DNA of 39,521 bases from Hymenobacter sp. IS2118. GTDB taxonomy: Bacteria > Bacteroidota > Bacteroidia > Cytophagales > Hymenobacteraceae. Positions 8,324 to 17,396 of the stretch are shown here, one piece after another; within the stretch, counting starts at the first letter, position 1, and each line of letters starts with the position of its first letter. A program made the translations under genes and the position numbers. Location: the NCBI RefSeq assembly GCF_000715495.1, contig NZ_JNLX01000125.1:1-39521 (forward strand), read 5' to 3'. The notes beneath the pieces are model-generated. The model saw only the letters and a program-made list of their open reading frames with translations. It was not told the origin of the DNA and did not search any database.

Positions 8324-9688
8324 ATGCAGCGTTTTTACCTTTTTGTGTTGGCCTGTAGCAGCTGGCTGGCTCAGCCGCCCGCCGCCCAGGCCCAGAACCC
8401 GGCTCCTGCCGCAACCGCCGCAAATAGCCGTAGCATAGGCCTGGCCGAGGCCGTGCAGCTGGCCCTGGCCGCCAGCAAGGACCTCAAGCGCAACGAGGCG
8501 GCCCAGCGCCAGGCCGCCGCCCGCGTGCAGCAAGCCCGCGACGGCGTGGTGCCGGGCGTGCAGCTCTCGTCCACCTTTTTGCGGCTTTCCGATAACGTCA
8601 CGCCGTTCAGCGTGGGGCTGCCGGGCCGGGGCGACGTAGTGCTCAACCCTCAGATTCTGAACCAGTCGTACAACAGCCTGCAGGTACGGCAGCTGCTGTG
8701 GGCCGGCGGCAAAGTGCGGCTAGGCATCGAGGCGGCCCGCCGCGAGCAGGAAGCCACCCAGGCCGAGGCCGACCAGTACCGCCTGCTGGCCGCCGACAAC
8801 GTCACCACCATCTGGTACGACCTGTACACGCTCAACGCCTCGGAGAAGATAATCCGCGAGAATAGTGCGCTGCTCCAGGACCGCCGCCGCGAGCTGACCA
8901 ACCTGGAGCGCCAGGGCGTGGTGCTCAAAATCGACGGGCTGAAAATTGAGCTGGCCATCGCGCGCCTCGAAAGCGCCCTGGCCGACATCCGCAGCGGGCA
9001 GGCCATCAACAGCTTCAACCTGGCCCTGGCCACCGGCCTGCCCACCAGCACCACCTTCGCCCCGACCGAAACCGCACTGCCCGCCGCCCAGCCCCTGCCG
9101 CCGCTGGCCGACTACCAGCAGCAAGCCCTGGCCAGCCGCGCCGAGCTCAAGGCCATGACCCTGCGCCGCGAGGCGGCCCTCGTCGGGCAGCGCATCGTGC
9201 GCGGCAACACGCTGCCCGTGCTCAGCTTCGGTGGCACCGTGGACTACAACCGCCCCAACCTGCGCGTTTTTCCGGCCGAAGCCCAGTTCAAGGCCACGTC
9301 CAGTGTGTTTGCCAACCTGACCTGGGACGTGGGCAGCCTCTACGCCAACCGCGCCAGAGTGGCCGAAACCCGCTTCGGCCTGGAGCAGCTTGGCATCGGC
9401 CTGGAGCAGCTGAGCGAGGGTATCCAAATCGAAGTCAATGCCAGCTACCGGGCCTACGAGCAGGCCCTGGAGAAAATTCGGGTGGCCGAAAACGCCATTA
9501 CGCTGGCCGAGGAGAACTTCCGCGTCGAGCAAAACCGGTTCAAGGCCAGCACCATCACGCCCGCCGATTTTCTCGACGCCAACACCCAGCTCGTTCAGGC
9601 CCGCCTCGACCTGACCACCGCCCAGGCCAACGCCGAGCTGGCCCGCTGGAAGCTGCTCAAAAGCACCGGCCGTCTGACGGCCAACTAA
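8324..9688 (+). CDS. TolC-family outer-membrane efflux channel
   Basis: Outer-membrane channel of a tripartite efflux system, 454 residues. The ATG at 8324 gives a signal peptide (MQRFYLFVLACSSWLAQ, then AQAQ) with an Ala-X-Ala-type cleavage site near residue 23-24. Two OEP repeats follow: SIGLAEAVQLALAASKDLKRNEAAQRQAAARVQQA opens the first and a second helical hairpin (~260-450) repeats the pattern, ending in ADFLDANTQLVQARLDLTTAQANAELARWKLLKSTG, a typical TolC-family end. The long Ala/Gln/Glu-rich helices form the periplasmic tunnel. It is first in an operon with an EmrA-like adaptor (34-bp gap) and an EmrB-like transporter, and is probably controlled by the divergent MarR regulator. Confidence 0.93.
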   Translation: MQRFYLFVLACSSWLAQPPAAQAQNPAPAATAANSRSIGLAEAVQLALAASKDLKRNEAAQRQAAARVQQARDGVVPGVQLSSTFLRLSDNVTPFSVGLPGRGDVVLNPQILNQSYNSLQVRQLLWAGGKVRLGIEAARREQEATQAEADQYRLLAADNVTTIWYDLYTLNASEKIIRENSALLQDRRRELTNLERQGVVLKIDGLKIELAIARLESALADIRSGQAINSFNLALATGLPTSTTFAPTETALPAAQPLPPLADYQQQALASRAELKAMTLRREAALVGQRIVRGNTLPVLSFGGTVDYNRPNLRVFPAEAQFKATSSVFANLTWDVGSLYANRARVAETRFGLEQLGIGLEQLSEGIQIEVNASYRAYEQALEKIRVAENAITLAEENFRVEQNRFKASTITPADFLDANTQLVQARLDLTTAQANAELARWKLLKSTGRLTAN

Positions 9689-9722
9689 TCCAAAGCCCCC
9701 TCATTTTAACTTCCCGACTCCG

Positions 9723-10810
9723 ATGCTTTTGACTTTTTATTCAACCCGTTTGCTCCCCCTCGCCGCCCTGTCGCTCGCTGCCTTGCTCACGGGCTGCGGC
9801 GGCGAGGAAACCGACAATGCCCAGGTGCAGGCCGACATCAGCCCGGTTATCCCGAAGGTGCCCGGCACGGTGCGCGAGGTGCGCGTGGCCGACAACCAGC
9901 GCGTGCAGCGCGGCGACACGCTGGTGCTGCTCGACGACCGCGACTTTGCGCTGCGGGTGCAGCAGGCCACCATCGCGCTGGCCCAGGCCGAGGCCAACGT
10001 CACGATGGCCCGCCAGAACCGGCAGGCCGCCGACCAGGGCGTGGGCGCGGTGGCCAGCAATTCGGCCGCCGCCCAGGCCGGCATCGCCGCGGCCCAGGCG
10101 GGCGTGGAAACGGCGCGGGTACGCACCCTGCAGGCCCGCCAGAACCTCGACCGCCAAAGCGCCCTGCTGGCCCAGCAAAGTACCACCCAGCAAGCCTACG
10201 ACAACGTGAAGGCCGACTACGATGCCACCCAGGCCGGGCTGGCCGCCGCCCGCGCCCAGGTGCAGGTGCTCAGCCGCCAGGCCGCCGCCGCCCGCCAGCA
10301 AGTGGGCAGTACCCGCACCGAAGCCGCCACGGCGGGCACGGGCATTGCGCTGGCCGAGCTGGCCGTGGAGCAGGCCCGCGCCGCCCTGGCCACGGCCCGC
10401 CTGCAAGCCAGCTACACCGCCCTGCTGGCCCCGGCCGCCGGCGTGGTGTCCGATAAGAGCGTGCAGCTTGGGCAGGTGGTGAACCCCGGCCAGACGCTGC
10501 TCAAAGTGGCCAACGACGCCCAGCTGTGGGTGGTGGCCAACTTCAAGGAAACCCAGCTCGAAGGCATGAAAGTGGGCCAGCCGGTCGAAATCAAGGCCGA
10601 CGCCTACGACCGCGAATTCGCGGGCAAAATCCAGTCGTTCGCGCCGGCCACCGGGGCGCGGTTCTCGCTGCTGCCCCCCGACAACGCCACCGGCAACTTC
10701 GTGAAAGTAACCCAGCGCGTGCCCGTGAAAATTGCCTTCACCGAAGCCCCCGACGCCAAAACCCGCTGCGGGCGGGCATGAGCGTGACGGTGAAAATGGC
10801 AACGAAATAA
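9723..10810 (+). CDS. EmrA/HlyD-family periplasmic adaptor, frameshifted near the 3' end
   Basis: Membrane-fusion protein linking the EmrB-like pump to the TolC-like channel. The N-terminus has a lipoprotein-type signal (LAALSLAALLTGCGG), suggesting lipid anchoring rather than the single TM of E. coli EmrA. A split biotinyl/lipoyl domain (VPGTVREVRVADNQRVQRGDTLVLLDDRD ... APAAGVVSDKSVQLGQVVNPGQTLL) flanks an Ala/Gln-rich coiled-coil hairpin (~80-215); the beta-barrel domain follows with LWVVANFKETQLEGMKVGQ. The visible frame stops at 10781 after APDAKTRCGRA. One base further on, the conserved end PLRAGMSVTVKMATK is encoded up to a TAA at 10808-10810. A missing C in the run at 10761-10763 would explain this, so the intact protein is about 362 residues. 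Either an assembly indel or a real loss of the last ~15 residues. Confidence 0.9.
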
Positions 10811-10846
10811 CGGGTTCCGCTCCCAATCCCTTTTGATATTCGGCTC

Positions 10847-12469
10847 ATGTCTGACCTAGCCCTTTCTGCTCAATCGCCCGAGCAGCCCGCCGCTGGTGCC
10901 GCCCTGGCTGAGGCTCCCACCTACGAAGTCGGCTTCCGCAAGTGGCTCATCACCATCACGGTGATTACCTGCGCCATCATGGAGCTGATTGACACGTCCA
11001 TCATCAACGTGGCCACCCGCCAGATTGCCGGCAACCTGGGGGCCACCATTGAGGAAACGGCCTGGGTTATCACGGCCTACGCCGTGGCCAACATTATCAT
11101 CATTCCGCTCACGGGCTTCCTGTCCGACTTCATCGGGCGCAAGGTGTATTTCACGATTTCGGTGGCCGTGTTCACGGCGGCCTCCCTGCTGTGCGGCTTT
11201 TCGCACTCCATCGAAACGCTTATTTTCTGGCGCATCGTGCAGGGCCTGGGCGGCGGGGCCCTGCTGGCCACCGCCCAAACGGTGCTCGTCGAAACCTTCC
11301 CGCCCGAGGAGTTGGACACGGCCAACGGCATTTTCGGGGCCGGCATCGTGATGGGGCCGACGCTGGGGCCGGTGCTCGGCGGCTACCTCACCGACAACTA
11401 CCACTGGGGCTGGATTTTTTTCATCAACGTGCCCATCGGCATCCTGGCCACATTCCTAAGCTGGAAATATATCAAAGGCACCAAAAGCCCGCTCGAAGGC
11501 AAAATCGACTACCTGGGCATTCTGTTCATGGCCCTGGGCATCGGCGGGCTGCAAATCGTGCTCGAAGAAGGGGAGCGCAAAGACTGGTTTTCCAGCAACT
11601 TCGTCGTTACGGCCACCATTGTTTCCGCCGTTAGCCTGGTGCTGTTCGTCATCCGCGAGCTGCGCATTAAAAACCCGGTTGTGGACCTGCGGGTGCTGGC
11701 CAACCGCAACGTGGCCATTGGCTCGGTGCTGCGCTTCGCGTTCGGGGTGTCCATCTACGCGTCGGTGTTTCTGTATCCGGTGTTCGTGCAGGGCTTTCTG
11801 GGCTGGAACGCCACCCGCACGGGCCTGCTCATGCTGCCCAGCTCGCTCATCACGGGCGTGCTGATGGGCGCGATGGGCGCGCTCCTCAACCGGGGCGTCA
11901 GTCCCAAGCTGCTCATCACCATTGGCTTTACCAGCGTGATTGGCTACGAGGTGGCCACCTACTTCCTGGCCACGCCCCAGGCCGGCGAGTGGGACTTTTT
12001 CTGGCCCCAGCTCATCCGCGGCGTCGGGTTCGGCTTCATCTTCGTGCCCGTGTCGGGGCTGATTCTGGCCGGGCTCAAAGGCAAGGACATTGCCCAAGCC
12101 GCGGGCCTGACCAACATGCTCCAGCTGCTGGGCGGGGCCGTGGGCATCGCGGCCGTAAATACCTACGTGGTGCGCCGCATCAGCACGAACCGGATGGACC
12201 TGCTGCCCAACCTCTCGACCGGCCACCCGGCGGCCGTGGAGCGCCTCGACAACCTGACCCGCTTTTTTCAGGGCGCGGGCAACTCCCTCGACGAGGCCCA
12301 GCGCATGGCCTACGGCGTGCTGGAAGGAACGGTCTCGACCCAGGCGGCCATCATCAGCTACGCCGAGGGATTCATGCTCATCGGCCTGATTTGCGCCGTG
12401 GCCCTGCCGCTCGTGTTCTTCGCCCGCATCCGCAAGGGCGAGGCCATCGTGGCCGGGGCCGCGCACTGA
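10847..12469 (+). CDS. DHA2-family multidrug transporter (EmrB/QacA type)
   Basis: Proton-antiport drug exporter of the major facilitator superfamily with about 14 membrane helices, 540 residues. Landmarks: an Asp in TM1 (ITCAIMELIDTSIINVATRQIAGNLGATIEETAWVITAY), the loop motif GFLSDFIGRKVYF, and antiporter motif C in GIVMGPTLGPVLGGYLTDNYHWGWIFFINVPIG. The C-terminal half includes GVGFGFIFVPVSGLILAGLKGKD. A soluble N-terminal tail of ~25 residues precedes TM1. It starts 36 bp after the repaired end of the adaptor gene and completes the TolC-EmrA-EmrB operon. Substrates are probably hydrophobic toxic compounds, as for EmrAB, but this cannot be read from sequence. Confidence 0.94.
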   Translation: MSDLALSAQSPEQPAAGAALAEAPTYEVGFRKWLITITVITCAIMELIDTSIINVATRQIAGNLGATIEETAWVITAYAVANIIIIPLTGFLSDFIGRKVYFTISVAVFTAASLLCGFSHSIETLIFWRIVQGLGGGALLATAQTVLVETFPPEELDTANGIFGAGIVMGPTLGPVLGGYLTDNYHWGWIFFINVPIGILATFLSWKYIKGTKSPLEGKIDYLGILFMALGIGGLQIVLEEGERKDWFSSNFVVTATIVSAVSLVLFVIRELRIKNPVVDLRVLANRNVAIGSVLRFAFGVSIYASVFLYPVFVQGFLGWNATRTGLLMLPSSLITGVLMGAMGALLNRGVSPKLLITIGFTSVIGYEVATYFLATPQAGEWDFFWPQLIRGVGFGFIFVPVSGLILAGLKGKDIAQAAGLTNMLQLLGGAVGIAAVNTYVVRRISTNRMDLLPNLSTGHPAAVERLDNLTRFFQGAGNSLDEAQRMAYGVLEGTVSTQAAIISYAEGFMLIGLICAVALPLVFFARIRKGEAIVAGAAH

Positions 12470-12502
12470 GGCGCACCCTTAGCGCCGACCGGTTGCTTTC
12501 TT
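12470..12502. terminator. Possible weak terminator between converging genes
   Basis: GGCGC (12470-12474) and GCGCC (12482-12486) form a 5-bp stem with a 7-base loop immediately after the transporter stop codon, followed about 10 bases later by a T-rich run (TTTCTTTTT). The stem is short, so the call is tentative. Confidence 0.3.
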
Positions 12503-12547
12503 TTTATCTGTTGAATGCTCGTCATCAAGCGCTTGGCCGGTAACATC

Positions 12548-13003
12548 TTACGGGGTATAGGTCATGCGGTGCGCCACGCGGCCCTGCTGGTCGTAGTACA
12601 CCCACTCGCCAATGGGCCGTTTCCAGTGCCGGTATTGCCCTTTGGACTTCACCCGACCATTTTCATAAAAACAGGTAACCGGGCCTTCTATCCGATTCGC
12701 CCGGTAGGTGCCCTGGCGTTCCTTGCGGCCTTCCGGGTCGAAGTCTATCCAGTACCCGTTGCCCAGGCCATCCTGAAACTGCTGAATGGTCTGGTACTGG
12801 CCATTGGCGTAGCGGCCATATAACAGCCCGGTGTAGGGACGGGTGCTGCCCCGCTCGTAGTACCGGCTGCCTTCGGGCGATGGGCGTTGGTAGGTGTCGC
12901 TCATCGCCACCCGCTTCTGCCGGGTGGTGTCGGCGGGCGTTTGCCGGGTGGTGGAGCCGGGCAGCGTGGCCAGCCCGCTCAGCAGCAGGAGAAAGAGTTT
13001 CAT
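12548..13003 (-). CDS. Secreted MORN/YwqK-like repeat protein
   Basis: Protein of 151 residues with a signal peptide (MKLFLLLLSGLATLPGS) and a C-terminal block of MORN-variant repeats of the type annotated as 'toxin-antitoxin YwqK-like': GYWIDFDPEGRKERQGTYRANRIEG, then CFYENGRVKSKGQYRHWKRPIGEWVYYDQQGRV. These repeats build beta-hairpins; they are often seen in Bacteroidetes periplasmic or surface proteins without known activity, and no partner toxin is visible. Its ATG overlaps the stop codon of the upstream gene as ATGA (13000-13003), so the two are translationally coupled. The upstream protein carries the same repeat type, suggesting duplication and a shared function. Confidence 0.72.
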   Translation of the reverse strand: MKLFLLLLSGLATLPGSTTRQTPADTTRQKRVAMSDTYQRPSPEGSRYYERGSTRPYTGLLYGRYANGQYQTIQQFQDGLGNGYWIDFDPEGRKERQGTYRANRIEGPVTCFYENGRVKSKGQYRHWKRPIGEWVYYDQQGRVAHRMTYTP

Positions 13004-14352
13004 GGTTGCAGGAGTAAGTAGGCGGTTTCCATATAGTAAATGCTGTACACCCGTTCCCCCGCCGGGTCCAGCTCGGATGCCCGGTCGCTGCTGAAGAAGA
13101 AGTGCTTGCCGTCGGGTGAAAAGCGCGGGCAGATGTCGTTGTGCCCGGAGTTAATGACCGGCCCCAGGTTGCGGGCGCTGCCCCACTGCCCGTTCACTTT
13201 GCGGCAGTAGTAAAGGTCCTCCCGGCCCAGGCCGTCGTCCCGGTCGTAGGAGGCAAAAAACAGCAGGTTGCCATCCGGCGATACGCAGGGGCTGCTGTCG
13301 GTGCCCCGGTGGTTGGGCGGCGCGGGCAGCTCCTGGGGCGGGCCAAAACGCCCATCCGGTTGCCGCGGGGCCAGGTACAGGTTGGCATCGGTGCCCGTGC
13401 GGCTGCCCGACCAGTAGTAGAGGTCGCCAGCGGCGTCGGTGACCGGGCCCGCTTCGTAGTGCTTCGGCCAGCTGTCGCCGGGCCGCTGAACCTGGTTGAC
13501 GGGGCCGGGCACGGGCCGCGGTGCGCCCCAGCCGCCCGCCGTTTTGTCCATCACCCACAGGTTCATGTCGGTCGAGCCGGGGCGCTTGGCCTGGCCCGGC
13601 AGCGGGCGCAGCGAGGCAAAGTAGAACCGCTGGCCGTCCGGCGTAATGAAGGCCCCCTCGTCGGGACCGGTGGAAAAAGCCGCCGGCCGGGGCTCGCTCC
13701 AGCCAGTGGGCGTGCGCACCGCCCGGTAGATGCGCTGGGCGCTGGTGCCCGCCAGCCGCCGCGTGAAGTAGAGCGTGTTGCCGTCCGGCTCGAAGGTGAT
13801 GTCCCATTCCTGGTGCGCGGCGGTGGCAATGCGCCCGGGCTCGAACAGCACCGGCACATTTAGCACCCGCTTGTCATCCTGATAAAGGAGGGAAGCCAGC
13901 GGCGTCCCGTCCGGGGCAAAGGTGCGGACGTAGCCGTGCCGCTGCCCGCGCAGGTTGGGGCTTTCCGTGGCCACCTGCCCGTTCGGGTGGTACTGGTAGG
14001 CCAGGCCCACCAGCAGGTCCTGCTCGTACACTTCGGCCGACCGGCGCACCCCCGTCGGGTAGAAATATTCCCACGTCCCGTGCCCCTTGCCCCGCAGCCA
14101 CGCGGCCCGGTAGCGAAGCGTGCCGTTGGGGTACCATTCCAGCCACGTGCCGGAAGCCTGCCCGTCCACCAGCTCTTTCCAGACCCGGAGCTTTCCATCG
14201 GGGTAAGTTGTTTGCTCAATACCCGTAAACGTGCGTAGCGAGTCCCGGCCGGGCACGTAGAGGCGGGGCGGCGGCCGCAGCTGGGCGGTGGCCGGGTGCG
14301 CGCCGCACAGCAGGGCCGCGCCGAGCAGGCGCAGGTAGGGCAGGTTTTTCAT
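13000..14352 (-). CDS. Secreted fusion of MORN/YwqK repeats with a PD40 beta-propeller
   Basis: Protein of about 450 residues, likely periplasmic or surface-exposed. The ATG at 14350-14352 gives a good signal peptide (MKNLPYLRLLGAALLCGAHPATAQ). Residues ~40-160 hold MORN-variant repeats (TYPDGKLRVWKELVDGQASGTWLEWYPNGTLRYRAAW, HGTWEYFYPTGVRR, YQYHPNGQVATES). Residues ~180-445 hold at least five WD40-like/PD40 (TolB-type) blades, recognisable as EWDITFEPDGNTLYFTR, EGAFITPDGQRFYFAS, SSPCVSPDGNLLFFAS and DICPRFSPDGKHFFFSSDR. PD40 propellers usually bind peptides or glycans. It overlaps the next gene by 4 bp and lies just downstream of a LytTR two-component system on the same strand, which might regulate it. 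Confidence 0.8.
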   Translation of the reverse strand: MKNLPYLRLLGAALLCGAHPATAQLRPPPRLYVPGRDSLRTFTGIEQTTYPDGKLRVWKELVDGQASGTWLEWYPNGTLRYRAAWLRGKGHGTWEYFYPTGVRRSAEVYEQDLLVGLAYQYHPNGQVATESPNLRGQRHGYVRTFAPDGTPLASLLYQDDKRVLNVPVLFEPGRIATAAHQEWDITFEPDGNTLYFTRRLAGTSAQRIYRAVRTPTGWSEPRPAAFSTGPDEGAFITPDGQRFYFASLRPLPGQAKRPGSTDMNLWVMDKTAGGWGAPRPVPGPVNQVQRPGDSWPKHYEAGPVTDAAGDLYYWSGSRTGTDANLYLAPRQPDGRFGPPQELPAPPNHRGTDSSPCVSPDGNLLFFASYDRDDGLGREDLYYCRKVNGQWGSARNLGPVINSGHNDICPRFSPDGKHFFFSSDRASELDPAGERVYSIYYMETAYLLLQP

Positions 14353-14490
14353 GGGAGGCGAAGCAAGTGACGCCCCAATAGTCGGCCATCCGGGCAAGCA
14401 AGCCAACGGAAATCCGACGAAGCCGCCCAGGCGCCGACGAAACCGTTAGGCGGGCGTGCCCAACGCTTGCCTGAGCAGCTTGCGGGCGCG

Positions 14491-15213
14491 CTATAACAGC
14501 AGCCGCTGCAGCTGGCCCTGGTACGAGTCACTCACCTTTACCTGGGCCCGGTTGTCGAGCACCACGTAGCCGCGGCGGCCGACCCGCACCAGCTCCCGAG
14601 CATGGGTCAGATTGACCAGGTACGAGCGGTGTACCCGGCAAAACAGGGCGGGGTCGAGCTTCTGGGCCAATTCCGAAATGCCGCTCAGGGACAGCAGCTG
14701 CTCGGCTTGCAGGTACACTTTGCAATAATCCCCGTAGGCTTCCACGTAGCGGATGGCGTGCGCGTCCACCACCACGCGCCGGGTGCCCTTGTGCAGAATC
14801 ACGCGCGGGGCGTAGGGGGCCCCAGCCTGCAGCAGGCGCTGGGCCAGCGCCTCCACGCGGGCATCGTCGTGGGCCACGCGGGCCAGGGCCTGCTGGAACC
14901 GGGCGCGGCCGTAGGGCTTGAGCAAATAATCCAGGGCGTGAAACGCAAAGGCCTCGATGGCGTGCGCGTCGTAGGCCGTCGAGAACACCACCTGCGGCAG
15001 CTGCTCCAGCCGGGCCAGCACCTCAAAACCCGAACAGCCCGGCAGCTGAATGTCCAGAAACACCAGGTCCGGCCGCAGGGCGTGAATGGCTTGCACGGCC
15101 CCAGGGCCGTCGCCGGCTTCGCCCACCAGCTCGTAGCCGGGCTCCTGGCCCACGTACTGGCGCAGCAGCTGCCGGGCGTCCGGCTCATCGTCCACTAGCA
15201 GCACCCGTTTCAT
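14491..15213 (-). CDS. LytTR-family response regulator
   Basis: Two-component response regulator of 240 residues. The ATG at 15211-15213 starts the receiver domain directly (MKRVLLVDDEPDARQLL); the open frame upstream of it overlaps the kinase gene and is not family sequence. The acceptor is Asp54 in DLVFLDIQLPG, with the conserved Thr/Ser and Lys in VFSTAYDAHAIEAF and DYLLKPYGRARF. The LytTR DNA-binding domain occupies ~135-240 (IRYVEAYGDYCKVYL, then LFCRVHRSYLVNL and a C-terminal SDSYQGQLQRLL). It begins 4 bp after the stop of the kinase gene. LytTR targets are often direct repeats upstream of surface or autolysis genes; no such site is obvious here. Confidence 0.93.
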   Translation of the reverse strand: MKRVLLVDDEPDARQLLRQYVGQEPGYELVGEAGDGPGAVQAIHALRPDLVFLDIQLPGCSGFEVLARLEQLPQVVFSTAYDAHAIEAFAFHALDYLLKPYGRARFQQALARVAHDDARVEALAQRLLQAGAPYAPRVILHKGTRRVVVDAHAIRYVEAYGDYCKVYLQAEQLLSLSGISELAQKLDPALFCRVHRSYLVNLTHARELVRVGRRGYVVLDNRAQVKVSDSYQGQLQRLLL

Positions 15214-15217
15214 CGGC

Positions 15218-16282
15218 TCACAGGCTGAAGTGGGCCCGCACGCCGCGGGGCTCGTTGGGGGCGAGATGCAGCGTGGCGTGGCAGAGCTTTTCCAGCCGCA
15301 GCTGGGTGTTGCGCAAGCCCACGCCCGGCCGGAGCCCCTGCGCCGGCAACCCCACGCCCGTGTCGGCAACGGTGAACAGCAGCCGGCCCGCCACCAGCTG
15401 CACCGCCACGTGAATGGCGCAGGCGCCCACGTGGGGCGTCACGCCGTGCTGCACGGCGTTTTCCACCAGCGGCTGCAGCAGCATGGGCGGCATCTGATGC
15501 GTCAGCGCGGCCTCGTCCACGGCAAACGACACGCAAAGGCGGTCCTGAAACCGGCGCTGCACCAGCCCCAGGTACTTAGTCAGGAAGCTGATTTCCTCCG
15601 CCACACTCACCAGCTCCTGCTGAGCCACGGCGTTCTGGTAGCGAAACAGGTCCGATAAGTCGATAATCAGCTCCCGGGCTCGCTCGTTGGCCGGCTCAAT
15701 GGCCGCGTTGATGCTGTTGAAGGTGTTGTGGATGAAGTGCGGGTTGAGTTGCGCTTTCAGCGCCGCCAGCTGGCTGCGCGTGAGGGCGTCGCGCAGTTCG
15801 GCTTGTTCGCGGAGCGCCTGCTTGTACTTGCGCACGTGCACGAGCAGCAGAATCAGACCCAGCTGCACGCCATAGAAGAGCGCCGAGACGTAGTAGGCGT
15901 ACACCCCCAGCTTGCCGCCAAACAGCTCCATCCACCCCAGCCGCGCCTTGAGCTGCGCGCCCAACCGCCCGCAAACCACCACGTAAGCCACCCCCAACAC
16001 CACATACGCCGCCACCTGCCAGCCCACGCCAAGGGCGTGCAGCCGGGCGCACACCACGTACGTGAGCAGGAGCGCGCACAGAAACCGGAGCAGAAAGTCG
16101 ATGCCGGAGCTGGCCATCAATTCGGCGGGGTTCCAGTAGGGCGGCTGCGTCGATTGCCACCCGCCCCACAGCAGCCACACCGTGGTGCGGTCCAGCAAAG
16201 CCGCCAGCAGGTAGAACAGGCCCAGCCACGCCACGTCCCGACGGGTAAACGGAATGGAGGTGTCGGTGGTGAGGCGGAGCAT
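15218..16282 (-). CDS. LytS/YehU-type sensor histidine kinase
   Basis: Inner-membrane sensor kinase of 354 residues. The ATG at 16280-16282 is chosen; an in-frame TTG 12 bp further up is less likely. Four or five hydrophobic segments lie between residues ~15 and 155 (WLGLFYLLAALLDR, FLLRFLCALLLTYVVCARL, VAAYVVLGVAYVVVCGRL, YVSALFYGVQLGLILLLVHV), giving a membrane sensor without an extracytoplasmic domain. A short coiled coil leads to the His_kinase (PF06580) box LNPHFIHNTFNSINAAI with the phospho-acceptor His. The ATPase part shows the N-box QPLVENAVQHG and G-boxes DTGVGLP and GVGLRNTQLRLEKL. The partner regulator follows 4 bp downstream. Confidence 0.93.
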   Translation of the reverse strand: MLRLTTDTSIPFTRRDVAWLGLFYLLAALLDRTTVWLLWGGWQSTQPPYWNPAELMASSGIDFLLRFLCALLLTYVVCARLHALGVGWQVAAYVVLGVAYVVVCGRLGAQLKARLGWMELFGGKLGVYAYYVSALFYGVQLGLILLLVHVRKYKQALREQAELRDALTRSQLAALKAQLNPHFIHNTFNSINAAIEPANERARELIIDLSDLFRYQNAVAQQELVSVAEEISFLTKYLGLVQRRFQDRLCVSFAVDEAALTHQMPPMLLQPLVENAVQHGVTPHVGACAIHVAVQLVAGRLLFTVADTGVGLPAQGLRPGVGLRNTQLRLEKLCHATLHLAPNEPRGVRAHFSL

Positions 16283-17110
16283 GGGAGGAGGCAATTACGA
16301 AAACAAACTTGCCAAAGCTGGAGCTGGTTCGCGGCTGAATAGCAGGCCAACAAAGGAGATGGACCCACGGCCCGGCCGGCATAAATGTAGTGGAATTGGC
16401 GTGTCAAGATGCCGCCATCCTTCGGTGCCGCTGTAGGGCTATGACAAATAAGGAATACACTTCATAACGACGCACAAGCCGTTCAGAACCAGCTTTCGAA
16501 TTATTGACTTCAGCGTGCTGGAGCCGCGTTTGCACGGAACAACACCCTGCCAGGGTCACGTTGCTCATGTCTTGTAGATTAATCTTCATAAGGCAAAGGA
16601 GTTAGCGTAATCCTGCGTTTGCCTCGGGCTTACCCTCAGGTGTTGACAGTGACGAACCGTTGCGCGTTGTTGTTTCTTGAACGCGACGATGTCCCGGACG
16701 GCGCGCGGCGCGCTTGGCATTACCTGGGCCGCTGCTTGCGCTACAGCAAACATAGGTTGCCAAAATACCGAGCAAAAGGTATGGCAGAGGCGGGGTCATT
16801 CTTTACAAAAAAAGGTGGGAAAGCAAGTGTAAGCGCTGTAGCACTCTCTAAAACCCGGATACCTAAAGCGGCCTGGCTCAGCTCGATTATGACCCCAAAA
16901 GGCACCCGCCGTCGCTACACAGCTTAGCCCAGAGCGGAGGTAGTGCTGGCCGCGCTCAACGGGTGCCTGCCGGTGGCGGATTCGGCCATCCACTACCAAT
17001 TGGCCACCGCCCAATCAACCGCTGCTACCGCTGCTGTCTCACATTTTTTGATGCGCTCCAAAGAGGTCGTGGAGGGGGCGAAAGGTTTGTAGCCAAGGGT
17101 ACCGCTTGGG
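16283..17110. other. 828-bp region without a recognisable gene
   Basis: Frames here are short, lack the strong third-position GC of the neighbours and match no family I know. The best candidate is a 61-codon minus-strand frame at 16404-16589 starting with ATG (MKINLQDMSNVTLAGCC), whose product I do not recognise. A plus-strand frame at 16619-16927 is Lys/Arg-rich and low in coding signal. A plus-strand frame around 16925-17090 reads AEVVLAALNGCLPVADSAIHYQ, which looks protein-like but ends abruptly and has no start. Together with the fragments downstream, this looks like an insertion/deletion hot spot. Confidence 0.45.
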
Positions 17111-17395
17111 TTAGTGCGGCACGGTTGGTGCCCTGTTGTAGTGTTCGCGCATGATTCGGAAGCGGTGCGGCAGCCGCGTGCGGCCCGGCGGGTTCACTAC
17201 GTCGACGGGCACGTTTCCCGCTCGCATGCCGGTCGGCACCAGAACCCGCAGCTGATGGTCGGAGACCACCTCCACGCGTGCAATGCGATTGCCAATCCGC
17301 ACCTGAGATACACTGGCTAGCCCGGTGCCCTGTAGCACTACCCACGCCCCTGCGGCCGCCCGGCGAGGTTGCGCGTGCCTCAGCACTGGTAGTTC
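17111..17395 (-). pseudogene. IPT/TIG-domain C-terminal fragment
   Basis: About 90 residues read GAWVVLQGTGLASVSQVRIG, then NRIARVEVVSDHQLRVLVPT, then GMRAGNVPVDVVNPPGRT, a good match to an immunoglobulin-like IPT/TIG repeat as found in Bacteroidetes surface proteins. The frame ends with a TAA at 17111-17113. Towards its 5' side, beyond about 17395, the sequence stops looking like a surface protein and becomes antisense to a recombinase-like fragment, so the N-terminal part has been lost. No signal peptide or start codon can be assigned. Confidence 0.6.
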
Positions 17396-17396
17396 G

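Noticed and set aside
14491..15369. Response regulator with a 52-residue N-terminal extension
   Set aside because: The extension overlaps the kinase C-terminus in another frame; the receiver domain starts at 15213.
16619..16927. 102-codon plus-strand frame, Lys/Arg-rich
   Set aside because: No recognisable domain; overlaps other equally good frames; coding bias absent.
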